Source of the DNA: Siphonodentalium dalli
Taxonomy: Eukaryota; Mollusca; Scaphopoda; Gadilida; Siphonodentaliidae
NCBI GenBank assembly: GCA_032622095.1
Contig: CP136067.1
Coordinates: 91,134,707-91,198,706, forward strand
Length of the DNA stretch: 64,000 nt
Direction of reading: 5' to 3'
Under the pieces are notes generated by a model. That model worked only from the letters and a program-made list of their open reading frames with translations, was not told where the DNA came from and made no database searches. The translations under genes were made by a program, and so were the position numbers. Within the stretch, counting starts at the first letter, position 1. Each line of letters opens with the position of its first letter. Shown here piece by piece: positions 35,386 to 47,770 of the stretch.

Positions 35386-36649
35386 ATTTATACATTTCTG
35401 CAATTAACATTACACAAAATTAAACTATCCACTCTAACTTTAGAGCTCCAGTTGAAACATTTCAATCCAAAGAGGTGGCGCAAATTTCGATCTATAGTTG
35501 GAAATTTTGTAGGTCGAGATCAGTCAAAACTGGGACCCATTGGATGCAATATGAAATTCCGGACTAAAAGTATCTCATTGCAAGGTCATATACCTATGCA
35601 CACATATATTATATGTATTTGGTTCGTTTTCCACTCATAACAATTGTTCGTAATAAATACTTACCTAAATACATACGTGCATGATGATATCTGCAAACTC
35701 CATTTAATCCACTTGAAAACAATTAAATTGAAAAATCACGATTTTTATCTGTGTTGGTCCGCTTGGAAACGCCTCATACCACACATGTATAGTAGTATAT
35801 ATAAGAGGCAATCAACGACAGCATGAGAGCAAGCATAACTGTTTAACACTTAACGCCAGTTCGAAGCATGCATGCTCGCGGTATAATCTTATATAAGAGG
35901 ATTAAGAAAACACATGCTGTCACAGTTAATAACCACCGGACGTTAATTGTTGCCTTTAATTGCAATATTGTTTCCCTGTATATAGTGTCAGGGCTAATAA
36001 TCACAAGAGGTTGTTGTCATTGCAATTGTTTTTATCTCAACTTCATATCATGTCATCTGCTTAGATTTCCCCGGTGATATTATTTTGATGAAGGTGGCTA
36101 TGCCCCTTTGATGGTAGCGTGACAATGCCGCGCCTTTTGTATAAAAATTCATACAGGAAATTATAAGTGTCCCGGGTTTAGCCACCCCCCCCCCCCAAAT
36201 GACCTTCCAAAAAAAAGTGTGCCAAAACACATTTATAGGTACACTGAAAAATAGAGACATCTATATACTGACCCATTCCAATGGACGCGAATCACCTATA
36301 CATGAAAATATAGCCATATATATACAATGTATATATTGGGACGCACGTAATAATTCTCATTTTTGTTTGCGACATATATATGTATACCAGTACGTACTAA
36401 AAATATTTGCCCCTGTCCATTATATTTATACTCAAATATACTTAGACTATTAAATAACAGTAAAACAATCGTGCCTTCAATTACTAATAGGTCCTGGTAT
36501 TCTATGAAAAAAAGTTGTTTGTTACTCAAGGGAAATTCCAATTGGATTATCTGGTGCACGCACATACAAAACATATTTTATTTGGAACAGTTGTGCATTT
36601 CCATAATAAAGTATATATGTTCTCTCTGTATCACAAAATCAAGATTTGT

Positions 36650-36872
36650 TTTTTTCGAAATAATTGGGATCGGTCAGATGACACGGAATGGAGCAATATG
36701 ACACACTAGCGAGCTTTACTAAAAACAGTTGACACATCTGAGCCAATAAAAGAAAAAAGAGCCGTGTTATCTGACACATTAACAAACATTGTGATAAAAT
36801 ATGCTAAGTGCAAATAGGTCACTTGACACACTTACGATGGTGGTGACACGGATTTTTTTTCAGTGCACATAA
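36650..36872. mobile_element. Inverted CACTG-type terminus with subterminal repeats
   Basis: It ends TTTTTTTTCAGTG at 36872 and contains several GGTCAGATGACAC / TGTCAACTG / GTTATCTGACACA motifs, mirroring 24309-24690. A further GGTCATCTGACACA lies just outside at about 36908, so the exact boundary is uncertain. Confidence 0.5.
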
Positions 36873-37721
36873 GGCCACATGCCGAACAATTTAAGAACAT
36901 AATCTCAGGGTCATCTGACACATTGAGGGGCTGAGAAACGATCGCGAACTTTTTACTATATCATGTGTTTGTTGAAAATCAGTACATTTCCGGATTGTTA
37001 ATGTGTATAAGTGAGGGACCAGTAGGAAAAGGAAAGTGATCGAAGTATCGAACATGTTGATACCATTGAAACACATAAAACATAAACAAACAATAACATG
37101 CACGCCGCTGAGTGCGTATCTAATTGTGTGACAAAGCATTGCGTGGTATCAATAACGAAATAATATTTGATACTTTGAAGTGTTATGTTATCGCGTATAT
37201 AGTTGTCACAAATCTTCGAAAAAAGGTGGGTCTCTAAAATATTAATTGAAAAAATAGACGGTTACAAGATAGGTGAACATAAAAAACCACACATTTGTCC
37301 GGAACGTTTTTCCTCCTTCCCTGCAACATGTGATTTAAAAATGTTAACACGACGAACATGTGTATCCATGTGTTTGTTTAATTCGTTAGGCAGATAAATG
37401 ATACTTTATTTCCATATGGGAGTACCTAACGTATGCATTTGACACGTTTTGTAAGATTTGTTCTATATTATAGGGATGTGTACTGTACTACATATACATC
37501 TGGTATTTCGCATGCATTTGGTCTTCATTTACGACGACAGGGCATGCGGCTGATGACTAGTGTTGGAAAACAGTAGTATTGCATACATTATTTGCTCTTG
37601 CAAAATTAACGGGAGTGATTTCTTGAATTTCTTGACGATTCATGTGGGTTGTAATGTAACACATATGAAGTCTTTAATAAATTGTAAGTAACATACAAGC
37701 GTTATACTCATACACATGGTG

Positions 37722-38012
37722 GCAGTCGACCCGAGTATCAGGGCAGTGGCGCTCTATATGTATAGAAACGCTGGAACTGAGTAAGCATGATGATTAGTGG
37801 AATTGTAGTTTCTTATATATAGTATTAGTGTCTATTTAATGATATATTTGGTAATACACCTCAGGATTGGTCCTGCCATTAGGGTCATACTCATACTCCA
37901 TGGCGATATATGGGGAGCTGACTTCATTGCATAATAGTCAACATTGTGGGCAACAAGCGAGGTTCACACGAAGAAGCCAGCGCCTGACATTTGGGTCTGC
38001 GTCTTACTTATA

Positions 38013-38015
<3 letters not shown>
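37722..38015. repeat. Diverged copy of part of the composite repeat
   Basis: GTGGCAGTCGACCCGAGTAT through GGGTCTGCGTCTTACTTATA aligns with 38829-39130 of the composite unit at roughly 75-80%, an older relative. Confidence 0.7.

Positions 38016-38068
<53 letters not shown>
38014..38068. repeat. (TA)n microsatellite
   Basis: About 26 TA dinucleotides. The YIYIYI frames on both strands are artefacts. Confidence 0.95.
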
Positions 38069-38070
<2 letters not shown>

Positions 38071-39350
38071 AGTATGGTCCCTGAAACAAGTGGTGGCATA
38101 TGGTTTTGGTTTGATTACAGCTCACATGCGACAACGACGGGTTTGGTACGATTCTGGGGTTTTGTTGTCCTGTGTAGTTATTTATAATCGTACAGCGCAA
38201 AATTGAATAGAGTTGCATTAATACTAATGGGATTGCAGTAATTGGTCAAGCTGTGGTGATATAAGAATTTGATGATTTAACGCGTGTTTAAAATGGGTTT
38301 CAAATGTGAGTACGGATAAATAGGTTGATCTAGCGATGCCTGAATTATCGTAGTTCGAGGACATAACGTTTTGGTAGTAGAATCATGATGAATATCCATT
38401 ACACGTATATCGCGAAGAGAAGTTCGAATAGTATGTGTGTCCGGGGATATATGGTTGAAACTATGAATCTGTGTTTATAATCTGATGTCATAGTTACGAG
38501 AATGATGAACACGATATGTGGAGGTGTCAGTGTCAATAGTTTGTCGTTGGGTCGGTAATATTGTTTGTATATTGGTAATTGTGACGCTGTGTGTCCACAA
38601 ACGCTTGGTTGAAACTGGATGTGCGCAGATAGTTTTCCTGATTATGTGAATAATAATGAACATGATTTCTGGAAATATCTTCAGTTTGGGTGCTCGTGGT
38701 TGAGTAGTTGGTCGGTGGTGATTGATTTCGGTCGGTCTGTTGGCTGTGGTCGTCTAGATGTTGTTATGACTTCAAGTTGTGTAATATTATGGCGCATCGT
38801 GCTCACACCACCATCAATACTACACGTATGTGGCAGACCGACCCGAGTGTCGGAGTAGTGATGCTATATAGATAAAGAGACTCAAGGTGGAACTGAGTAA
38901 CCGTAATTAATGGTGGAATTTTAATTTCTTATAGTGGTATGTCTATTTAATGATATGTTTGGATACTTAGACACCACAGGATGATCCTGCTGTTATGTTC
39001 ATACTCCATGGCCACATATGGGAGCTGAATTCACAGTGTAATTGTCACCATTGGGGACAACAATCATGCGAGGTTCCAATGAAGGAGTCGATCACTTAGT
39101 ATTTGGGTCTGCGTCTTACTTATATGGATGTTGATATTAGATTGAAGATTATGGGAATTGAAGTTTTTTATTTAGTATTAGTGTAAATATTGAATGATGC
39201 ATTTGGTAATATATCTTACGGTTGGTCCTGCTGTTTTGATCATATCCAGTCTGATTAAAACCAGAATCGAACTGGCTTCGCAGCACAGAGTCTGGCGAAT
39301 TTAGCTCTGTGTCACAATAGATTCGCTTTGAATGACTTCTGCATGCGCTC

Positions 39351-39604
39351 GGGGGACCTGGTGGTCAAGTCGTCAGAGTACTCAGTGCGCTGATGAAGCT
39401 TGTTCTAACCCCGACAAGCGCAGATTTGATCCGCGCAAAATGAGGGTAACGATTAGTCAGTTGCTTTCCAGGGTCGGTGGTTTCTACACACATTAGAGAT
39501 GTTTCCCCAGTGAAATTAACCCTATATGCAGGTTCTGTCCTCCATCCGTTAAACTGAAATGTCGTAATATGGCCTAGCGGCCGAAACGACGATAAACCCA
39601 AATC
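39351..39604 (+). mobile_element. tRNA-derived SINE in composite copy 1
   Basis: The tRNA-like head has TGGTCAAGTCGTCAGAGTAC (A-box region) and a B box GATTTGATCC. The tail reads AAACGACGATAAACCCAAAT, resembling the 3' ends of V-type SINEs of molluscs. The 81-codon minus-strand frame across it is not a gene. Confidence 0.7.
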
Positions 39605-41139
39605 ACCCACCTAATATACATGCGATCGTGCAGTATGTTGTCACAGCGCATACACATATTTACGAATAACATTTATATCAATCGCTTCAAACTGGTGCAT
39701 GTACTCATCGCATATGCCTTCACTGTTTACGTTAATTTATGAGAAAAGCACCAGTGAAATAAGTCTAAATCCTCAGACGCGGCCACTACGCGGAATTCGC
39801 CGTGATCCGATCAGAAACTGATACCATGTAAGCACCACAAACTCAATGCCATTGACGATAGCTAGTGTTAAGAATATGCGGTTAGCTTTATATTTATTTT
39901 ACATCATTATAACATAAGGTGATGAGCGGAGATGGGTGAATTATTTACCCAAATTATTTAATTATAATTACTTTCAAAAATGATCAGTTACAAATACAAT
40001 TACATTCAAAACTAAAATTAATTAATTACAATTATTTGAAAATGCTATTAATAATTTTCGATTACTCTGATGGCACTTTCGACGTTTTTATATGTTGATT
40101 GTGAACGGTTATGTACCCAACAATCTTGTCACAGAGTACATGCCAGAAGATACTATTTTATTAGCATCATATTTGACTACAAGTACATATATACAACACA
40201 CACGCAATCAAACAGAATATGTACCATTTGTTGTCGTATGGACTTATATAGGTGATCGCCGATCGTTCAAATTTGTAGATGTTTTATTATGGATCGTTGT
40301 ATATCAGCATGAATGACAATACAGTTGTGATATACAACACAAGCCAATGACAGTGAAAAGTTATAGTATGAATAAGGAGGCTAGCCAACAGACGTTATGT
40401 TTACGTCTTATTGGGAATGCTGTAGACAATGGATGTAGACTCACACTGAAACAATATAGCTAGTTAACTGAACACAGAATGTGTGGTGTACTTCAGCAGA
40501 CCTATTCAGCTAATGTCACTCGGTGTGTTCATGGAGATTCAACTGTTTTTAATCCAATAAACATATGTGTTATTTTCACTGTTTTTGGTGTTAAATCTAA
40601 CCGAAAAGCACACAATTTATAACTGTTTCCAATGATTTTATTTAGTTTTGTTGCAATGCATTTAAACAAATTAAAACAATATTTACTGATTGCAAAAACT
40701 AGTTTTAAGTTATTGCTGAAATATGGGTATATAGTGGCAGCTTGGATTCAAATATGCGATTGATTTGGTTGGGGGACTAACACTTGATATATCGATAAAT
40801 GAAGATTCGGTGTACAAATGGTGGGTTTTTTTATCGATAAGGATTGATATTGAAGCGGACGATATATATTTACCTGTGCTATTGAGTTGCCCATTAATTT
40901 AGCCGGTGCTCTCTGTGGTTGTTGTGTTCAGCACCTGTGTTCGAAGTTTTGGAAAAGATTATCCTAGAGCTGTGTATTTTAATTGGAAAATATAGCGTTT
41001 ACTCGATCGACGGGCGTTTGAATTTAAGAATATTCATCACGGTGGCGTCAGTTTTATCCAACCTTACTGTATACGATGATTCACCGCGACACACGAAGGG
41101 TCTATGGGCAGCCAAATTAACATATACTCAACAATATGG

Positions 41140-41590
41140 AGATATCTTAAATATTTGAAGATATCTTTAAATATTTGGAGATATCTCTAAATGATTTGGA
41201 CAATATCTCTAAATATTTGGAGATTTCTCTAAATATTTGGAGAAATCCCTAAATCTTTGGAGATATCTCTAAATATTTGGAGATATATCCAAATCATTTG
41301 AAAATATCTCTAAACGGCACATATCCACAGTTAGACTTTTACATTGCACTTATCTCTAAATGAATTAGAGATATCTCCAAATGAATTGAAGATATCCCTA
41401 ATTCATTTAAGGATGAGCTCTTTTTGGACATATTTGTCATAAAATAATTCTCCATATATCTTTAAATATTTGGAGATATCTCAAAATATTTGGAGATGTC
41501 TCTAAATGTTTTGAGATATCTCCAAATGAATTAGAGATATTACCAGATATTTGGAGATATCTCTAAATGGACATATCGACAATTGGACAT
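41140..41590. repeat. AGATATCTCT palindromic satellite, array 1
   Basis: Head-to-tail copies of GGAGATATCTCTAAATATTT-like 18-20 bp units with ATTTGGAGATATCTCTAAAT as the near-palindromic core. A non-repeat spacer (GGCACATATCCACAGTTAGA...) interrupts the array in the same place in every copy. Confidence 0.9.
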
Positions 41591-41612
41591 ATCCACGTAA
41601 TTAAGTACTTCC

Positions 41613-41702
41613 CCTAAAACGCGTTCCATCCTTCATCCCGAATATTCCCAAGAACAACAACACCCTTATAGGATAGCGCGTTGCATCGTCACGCGGACCA
41701 CG
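41613..41702. repeat. 90-bp duplicate of 44526-44613
   Basis: CCCCTAAAACGCGTTCCATC through CACGCGGACCAC is repeated, essentially identical, 2.9 kb away in the same orientation. It marks the junctions of the stretch between composite copies 1 and 2. Confidence 0.85.
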
Positions 41703-42189
41703 TTTAATCACACCAACTACACATAATAATTCCAATATACATACACAAAAACATTCCATCACAACCATATAACAAACAAGGACATTCCATCACAATTACA
41801 TCACCCATTTGCATCTGCGCAGATGGCCCAACACCACTGAATGTTCGCAATCACACCCAGATAGGAAATTACGTTGTTGTGTACATGCTGCCCATCTGCA
41901 TCTGCGCAGATGAAAGAACATCAATGAATGTTCTAACCGCGCACTGTGGATGACAGTGCATCATTATAGTCTATCACGCACACTATACCCGGACCGTGCA
42001 TCACATTGCAGTGCACCACTGCGAACTGACATGAAATCGCATCGCATGCGCACTGCAGTTTAAATGCGTCACTATAATGACAGTGTACAATTAGTCACCA
42101 ATATATACGCAATTTGCCTATTTCATCGGAAATATGTACGGATATGTACATCATCAATTCCACTTTTACTGTAGTATATATTTCACAAA

Positions 42190-43089
42190 ACAGTCCACCA
42201 AAAACCGCGTTGTATCGGTTCTAACATTTAATCATTCGCAATTCTCAATGCTCTAATATCCAAATATTCCACATGTTAGTCCACTAGAAATACATAGAAC
42301 ACATAGCCATCTATTAAGCATTGAGAGATGACTGCATCGAATTATGGAACCAAAATGTCCGTTTGCATCTGCGCAAACCGCAGAACGTCACTGAACGTTC
42401 GGAAAGCGTACTCTACATGAGCAGTATAACGTCGGTCTGTATTGCCTATATAATCCTAATTGAATTAATATGCATATAATTCGCCAATAATGAATGAAAA
42501 CAATACAACATATATACACCCATACACACATGTACATATATATACACACTCATATATACATATATATCTATACATATATATACATACATACACACATACA
42601 TATATGTATCGATAAGCATCGAACAAGACTTTGTTGATAATACACCAATCGCCCGCCTGCCACTGAGCACACGGTCAGAAAACCAAACATCACTGATTCC
42701 AACACGACACTGTAGTTTTGTCCAGTTCACACGATTGTGTTTATGGACCCAAAACAACGTTTACTGTACTATAATACAAAACAGTTCACCAATAACCGCA
42801 TTGCTTCGGTTCTAACTTTAAATTATTCACACTTCTCAATGCTCAAATATCTAAATATTCCATATTTCAGTCCACTGGAAATACATACAATAGAATAACT
42901 AGCCATATAGTATGCATTGAGAGATGAATGCATCGAATTATGGCGCCAAAGCATCCGTTTGCATCGGCGCAAACTCCAGAACATCACTGATCGTTCGGAC
43001 AAGCGAACACTGCATGGGCAGTATAAGGTCAGTCTGCATTACTTATAATTCTGTTTGAATTAACGGTGATATGCAGATAAATTCGCCAT
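42190..43089. repeat. Two-copy repeat of about 300 bp (period about 595)
   Basis: 42190-42486 and 42781-43089 share CGGTTCTAAC, AAATATTCCA, GCATTGAGAGATGA and GCATCGAATTATGG at roughly 80%. The words CATCTGCGCAGATG and GTTTGCATCTGCGCAAAC form short palindromes that also occur at about 41811 and 41893. Confidence 0.75.
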
Positions 43090-43244
43090 TAATTGAACAA
43101 ATATAATACAAAGCCAATATATATATATCGCCGATATATATATATATATCAATAAGCATCCATACAATCCTATAATACATCAATATCACATCTGCCTCTG
43201 CGCATACGATCAAAAAACCAAACTTGATTTGTTCGAACACGACA

Positions 43245-43965
43245 CTGTACTGACAGTGAGCATAAGATAGATCCGTTTACACCATTGTGAATAACCACGG
43301 TTACTCGGTTTCAAATTTCCATATATCCACAAGTAATTCCAATGGTAATTCGTATTCCAATTACACACCATGCCGATAACAAGATACACTGAAAATGCAG
43401 TGGATACGCTGCACTTCAACATACAACTGATGCGATATGATAATATATGTTGCATACGGCCAGTCGGATCTACTGTAGAAAGACTATTTCGAGTCTTAAC
43501 ACACTACAATATATTACTCTACATGTAATACTGATTTATGAAACATAATATATCCAATATATATATATATACAATCATATTATACAATCATACTGTACTG
43601 ACAGTGAGCACAATATAGACCCGTTTACACCATTGTGAATAACCACGGTTACTCGGTTTCATCTGGAAAAATTTACGAATCTCAAATTTCCATATATCCA
43701 CAAGTAAATCCAATGGTAATTCGTATTCCAATTACACGCCATGCAGATAACAAGATACACTGTAGATGCAGTGGATACTCTGCACTTCAACATACAACTG
43801 ATGCTATATGATAATATATGTTGCATTGCATACGACCAGTCGGATCTACTTTAGAAAGACTATTCGAGTCTTAACACACTACAATATATTACTCTACATG
43901 TAATACTGAGTTATGAAACATAATATTTCCAATATATATATATATACAATCATATTATACAATCA
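43245..43965. repeat. Tandem duplication of about 348 bp
   Basis: CTGTACTGACAGTGAGCA starts at 43245 and again at 43593. The two copies are nearly identical through a (TA)n stretch and ACAATCATATTATACAATCA. Confidence 0.85.
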
Positions 43966-45505
43966 TGGATTTCACAATAAAAGACAACATGAACCATAAT
44001 GTTACTACGGTACGTGGCCGGCCAGGAAAAACCATAGATAAAAACCCGTAGGATAAAACACCTATGGAAACCTGTGACACCAAACCAATGCCAAGTAACA
44101 ACTTATACCGTCCGATCTCTACCAGATCTGTCGATCGGTACCGTACCTCAGTGTCGGCTTATCACTGGAAACATTATTTCATGCACACAAACCACTCCCT
44201 ACATTTTCTCTAAATCGGTGTCAGCAAATGAGCCAATACATGACATGTATTTCAACATGTCCCATACAAAGACATGTATCGATTTGATTCATGAAGAACT
44301 ATCAGATTCATTGCAATGCGGATATAAAGACGTATATATATACGTATTAACGCCTCGTACACCGTAAAAATTTAGGCGGTCCACACCCAAGGACGGAATC
44401 AACGCAGATGAACATAAACATCTCGCCAACGAGAAGCGCCACATTCGGCGATTCGTCTTTCACCGCTAGGGGAAAGTACTTTAACTCTAATTCCCTCCGG
44501 TCAAACGACTTAAAGAATATTTCCCCTAAAACGCGTTCCATCCTTCATCCCGAATATTCCCAAGAACAACAACACCCTTATAGGATAGCGCGTTGCATCG
44601 TCACGCGGACCACAGACTGACAAAGAAAGAATGATGAATAATTATATATCTCCAATTTCTAATAAAACTAAACGGCACACTGAGTACCTTATCACATTCT
44701 GAACTTCGACAATGGTGCCATTGAATCTGTTATTGAAATTTTCAAGATTAACACATTTGTTTCGAAGATACTGTTCAGTCGATTATTTGCATATAATAAT
44801 ATATCTATTGGTCACGCATGTCATAAATTTATAACAATTAGCCCACATAATGATAACATATATCCGCAACTCTATATGATTACTAGCTCATATGCTGATT
44901 CCAATTTTAACAAGAACCATCTGGAGTTCAGTTCTAAGATATACAGAACACACGAGTTCCGTTGATGTATAGATTGATTGCACAGTCCCATCAGTCTGTT
45001 ACATGTGAACACATGAATTCAGCGCCATACATTTCCAATTGAACACTTAATTGTTCGGAGACGAATCCTCACCGAATGATGACAGCCAAGCTGTGATGTC
45101 TACACACTCCGGTAAAACCAAGCTTTTCGCCATACGCCTGGAATGGAACATCGACAAAACCAGTACGCACAGTCACCAGTGATATTTCAACCAAATTTTC
45201 AAAACAATATGTGTAAATTGGAATAACCATTCCCTAATTAATTTTTCGGAATCCGCAATTTTGAAAAGTTGACAACTCTATGTAATATATGGTATGTATA
45301 TTTTAATGTTCACAATGCAACCAATATTGTTTGCAACCCTGAATCAGTGAGAATGCGGAGCAAACCAACTGCAATATCGTTATGCAGCTCATTCAGACGT
45401 CATGTCGAATTCGGAACCAACATTGTGTCACAATTTTCTCGTGATTTACACAATTTCACACATTCGGAACCATACTAAGAATTCGAATTATTTCGAATTA
45501 TTTCG
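43966..45505. other. Between composite copies; unrecognised frames only
   Basis: Open frames at 44074-44367 (+), 44408-44620 (+) and 44347-44541 (-) overlap one another and match nothing I know. The last 90 bp of the first part is the duplicate of 41613-41702. No other gene evidence. Confidence 0.35.
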
Positions 45506-46039
45506 AATACTACACGTATGTGGCAGACCGACCCGAGTGTCGGAGTAGTGATGCTATATAGATAAAGAGACTCAAGGTGGAACTGAGTAACCGTAATTAA
45601 TGGTGGAATTTTAATTTCTTATAGTGGTATGTCTATTTAATGATATATTTGGATACTTAGACACCACAGGATGATCCTGCTGTTATGTTCATACTCCATG
45701 GCCACATATGGGAGCTGAATTCACAGTGTAATTGTCACCATTGGGGACAACAATCATGCGAGGTTCCCATGAAGGAGCCGATCACCTAGTATTTGGGTCT
45801 GCGTCTTACTTATATGGATGTTGATATTAGATTGAAGATTATGGGAATTGAAGTTTTTTATTTAGTATTAGTGTAAATATTGAATGATGCATTTGGTAAT
45901 ATATCTTACGGTTGGTCCTGCTGTTTTGATCATATCCAGTCTGATTAAAACCAGAATCGAACTGGCTTCGCAGCACAGAGTCTGGCGAATTTAGCTCTGT
46001 GTCACAATAGATTCGCTTTGAATGACTTCTGCATGCGCT

Positions 46040-46293
46040 CGGGGGACCTGGTGGTCAAGTCGTCAGAGTACTCAGTGCGCTGATGAAGCTTGTTCTAACC
46101 CCGACAAGCGCGGATTTGATCCGCGCAAAATGAGGGTAACGATTAGTCAGTTGCTTTCCAGGGTCGGTGGTTTCTACACACATTGGAGATGTTTCCCCAG
46201 TGAAATTAACCCTATATGCAGGTTCTTTCCTCCATCCGTTAAACTGAAATGTCGTAATATGGCCTAGCGGCCGAAACGACGATAAACCCATAT
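46040..46293 (+). mobile_element. The same SINE in composite copy 2
   Basis: It differs from the copy at 39351 at a few bases, one of which improves the B box (GGATTTGATCC). Because it lies at the same place in the larger unit, it was copied with that unit and is not an independent insertion. Confidence 0.7.
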
Positions 46294-47269
46294 CACCCAC
46301 CTAATATACATGCGATCGTGCAGTATGTTGTCACAGCGCATACACATATTTACGAATAACATTTATATCAATCGCTTCAAACTGGTGCATGTACTCATCG
46401 CATATGCCTTCACTGTTTACGTAAATTTATGAGAAAAGCACCAGTGAAATAAGTCTAAATCCTCAGACGCGGCCACTACGCGGAATTCGCCGTGATCCGA
46501 TCAGAAACTGATACCATGTAAGCACCACAAACTCAATGCCATTGACGATAGCTAGTGTTAAGAATATGCGGTTAGCTTTATATTTATTTTACATCATTAT
46601 AACATAAGGTGATGAGCGGAGATGGGTGAATTATTTACCCAAATTATTTAATTATAATTACTTTCAAAAATGATCAGTTACAAATACAATTACATTCAAA
46701 ACTAAAATTAATTAATTACAATTATTTGAAAATGCTATTAATAATTTTCGATTACTCTGATGGCACTTTCGACGTTTTGGAAAAGATTATCCTAGAGCTG
46801 TGTATTTTAATTGGAAAATATAGCGTTTACTCGATCGACGGGCGTTTGAATTTAAGAATCAATGCGGGCCTTTGTGAATTATAGCCGTTATATGTGAGGA
46901 GGTATCTGAACCATTATTACATATGTATTGTTTATCGATGCACATTTTAAAGTGGCGCTCGTTTTAAACTGATGCATGTTTTAATTTATATTTTACTCGT
47001 TTTAACGGCACGCCCCTGTGGGTTGTCGTTAAAGTGTATGCAGTACGTAAAGGGTGTGTGATCAATAAAACACCAAACGCCGTGGAGATTTTTCTCGGAG
47101 AGTGATTCGCGGCTTCCAACTCAATACCGAAAGCTTGAGTGGTGGGGGTTTTCGAGAGCGACAGGGTATTCATCACGGTGGCGTCAGTTTTATCCAACCT
47201 TACTGTATACGATGATTCACCGCGACACACGAATGGTCTATGGGCAGCCAAATTAACATATACTCAACA

Positions 47270-47745
47270 ATTTGGAGATATCTCTAAATATTTGAAGATA
47301 TCTCTAAATATTTGAAGATATCTTTAAATATTTGGAGATATCTCTAAATATTTGGAGATTTCTCTAACTATTTGGAGAAATCTCTAAATATTTGGAGATA
47401 TCTCTAAATCTTTGGAGATATCTCTAAATATTTGGAGATATATCCAAATCATTTGAAAATATCTCTAAACGGCACATATCCACAGTTAGACTTTTACATT
47501 GCACTTATCTCTAAATGAATTAGAGATATCTCCAAATGAATTGAAGATATCCCTAATTAATTTAAGGATGAGCTCTTTTTGGACATATTTGTCATAAAAT
47601 ACTTCTCCATATATCTTTAAATATTTGGAGATATCTCAAAATATTTGGAGATGTCTCTAAATGTTTTGAGATATCTCCAAATGAATTAGAGATATTACCA
47701 GATATTTGGAGATATCTCTAAATGGACATATCGACAATTGGATAT
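47270..47745. repeat. AGATATCTCT palindromic satellite, array 2
   Basis: The same unit and spacers as the array at 41140, in composite copy 2, with slightly different unit numbers. Confidence 0.9.
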
Positions 47746-47770
47746 ATCCACGTAATTAAGTACTTCTCCA

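Larger units (their letters stand above)
38183..41608. repeat. Composite repeat, copy 1 (3.4 kb)
   Basis: Order of blocks: a 635-bp block starting TTATAATCGTACAGCGCAAA; a block starting TACTACACGTATGTGGCAGA; a SINE; a block with ATACATGCGATCGTGCAGTA; a private 400-bp stretch (40078-40480); a block starting TGTACTTCAGCAGACC; a GATCGACGGGCGTTTG block; a CACGGTGGCGTCAG block; and the AGATATCTCT satellite. It ends ACGTAATTAAGTACTTC. Compared with copy 3 it lacks a 300-bp GCGGGCCTTTGTGAATT block. No protein-coding content is recognised. Confidence 0.85.
45506..47770. repeat. Composite repeat, copy 2 (2.3 kb, lacks the first block)
   Basis: Starts at TACTACACGTATGTGGCAGA, nearly identical to copies 1 and 3 through the SINE and the ATACATGCGATCGTGCAGTA block, then jumps at GGCACTTTCGACGTTTTGGA directly to the GATCGACGGGCGTTTG block, and includes the GCGGGCCTTTGTGAATT block and the satellite. 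Tandem with copy 3. Confidence 0.85.

Noticed and set aside
37867-38218. Frames with YIYIYI repeats on both strands
   Set aside because: They read through a (TA)n microsatellite.
39365-39610. 81-codon minus-strand frame, also at 46055-46300 and 48966-49211, nearly identical
   Set aside because: It lies across a tRNA-derived SINE copied with the composite repeat; its conservation reflects recent duplication and not coding.
44074-44620. Adjacent plus-strand frames of 97 and 70 codons
   Set aside because: No recognisable motif, an overlapping frame on the other strand, and the end is a repeat shared with 41613-41702.
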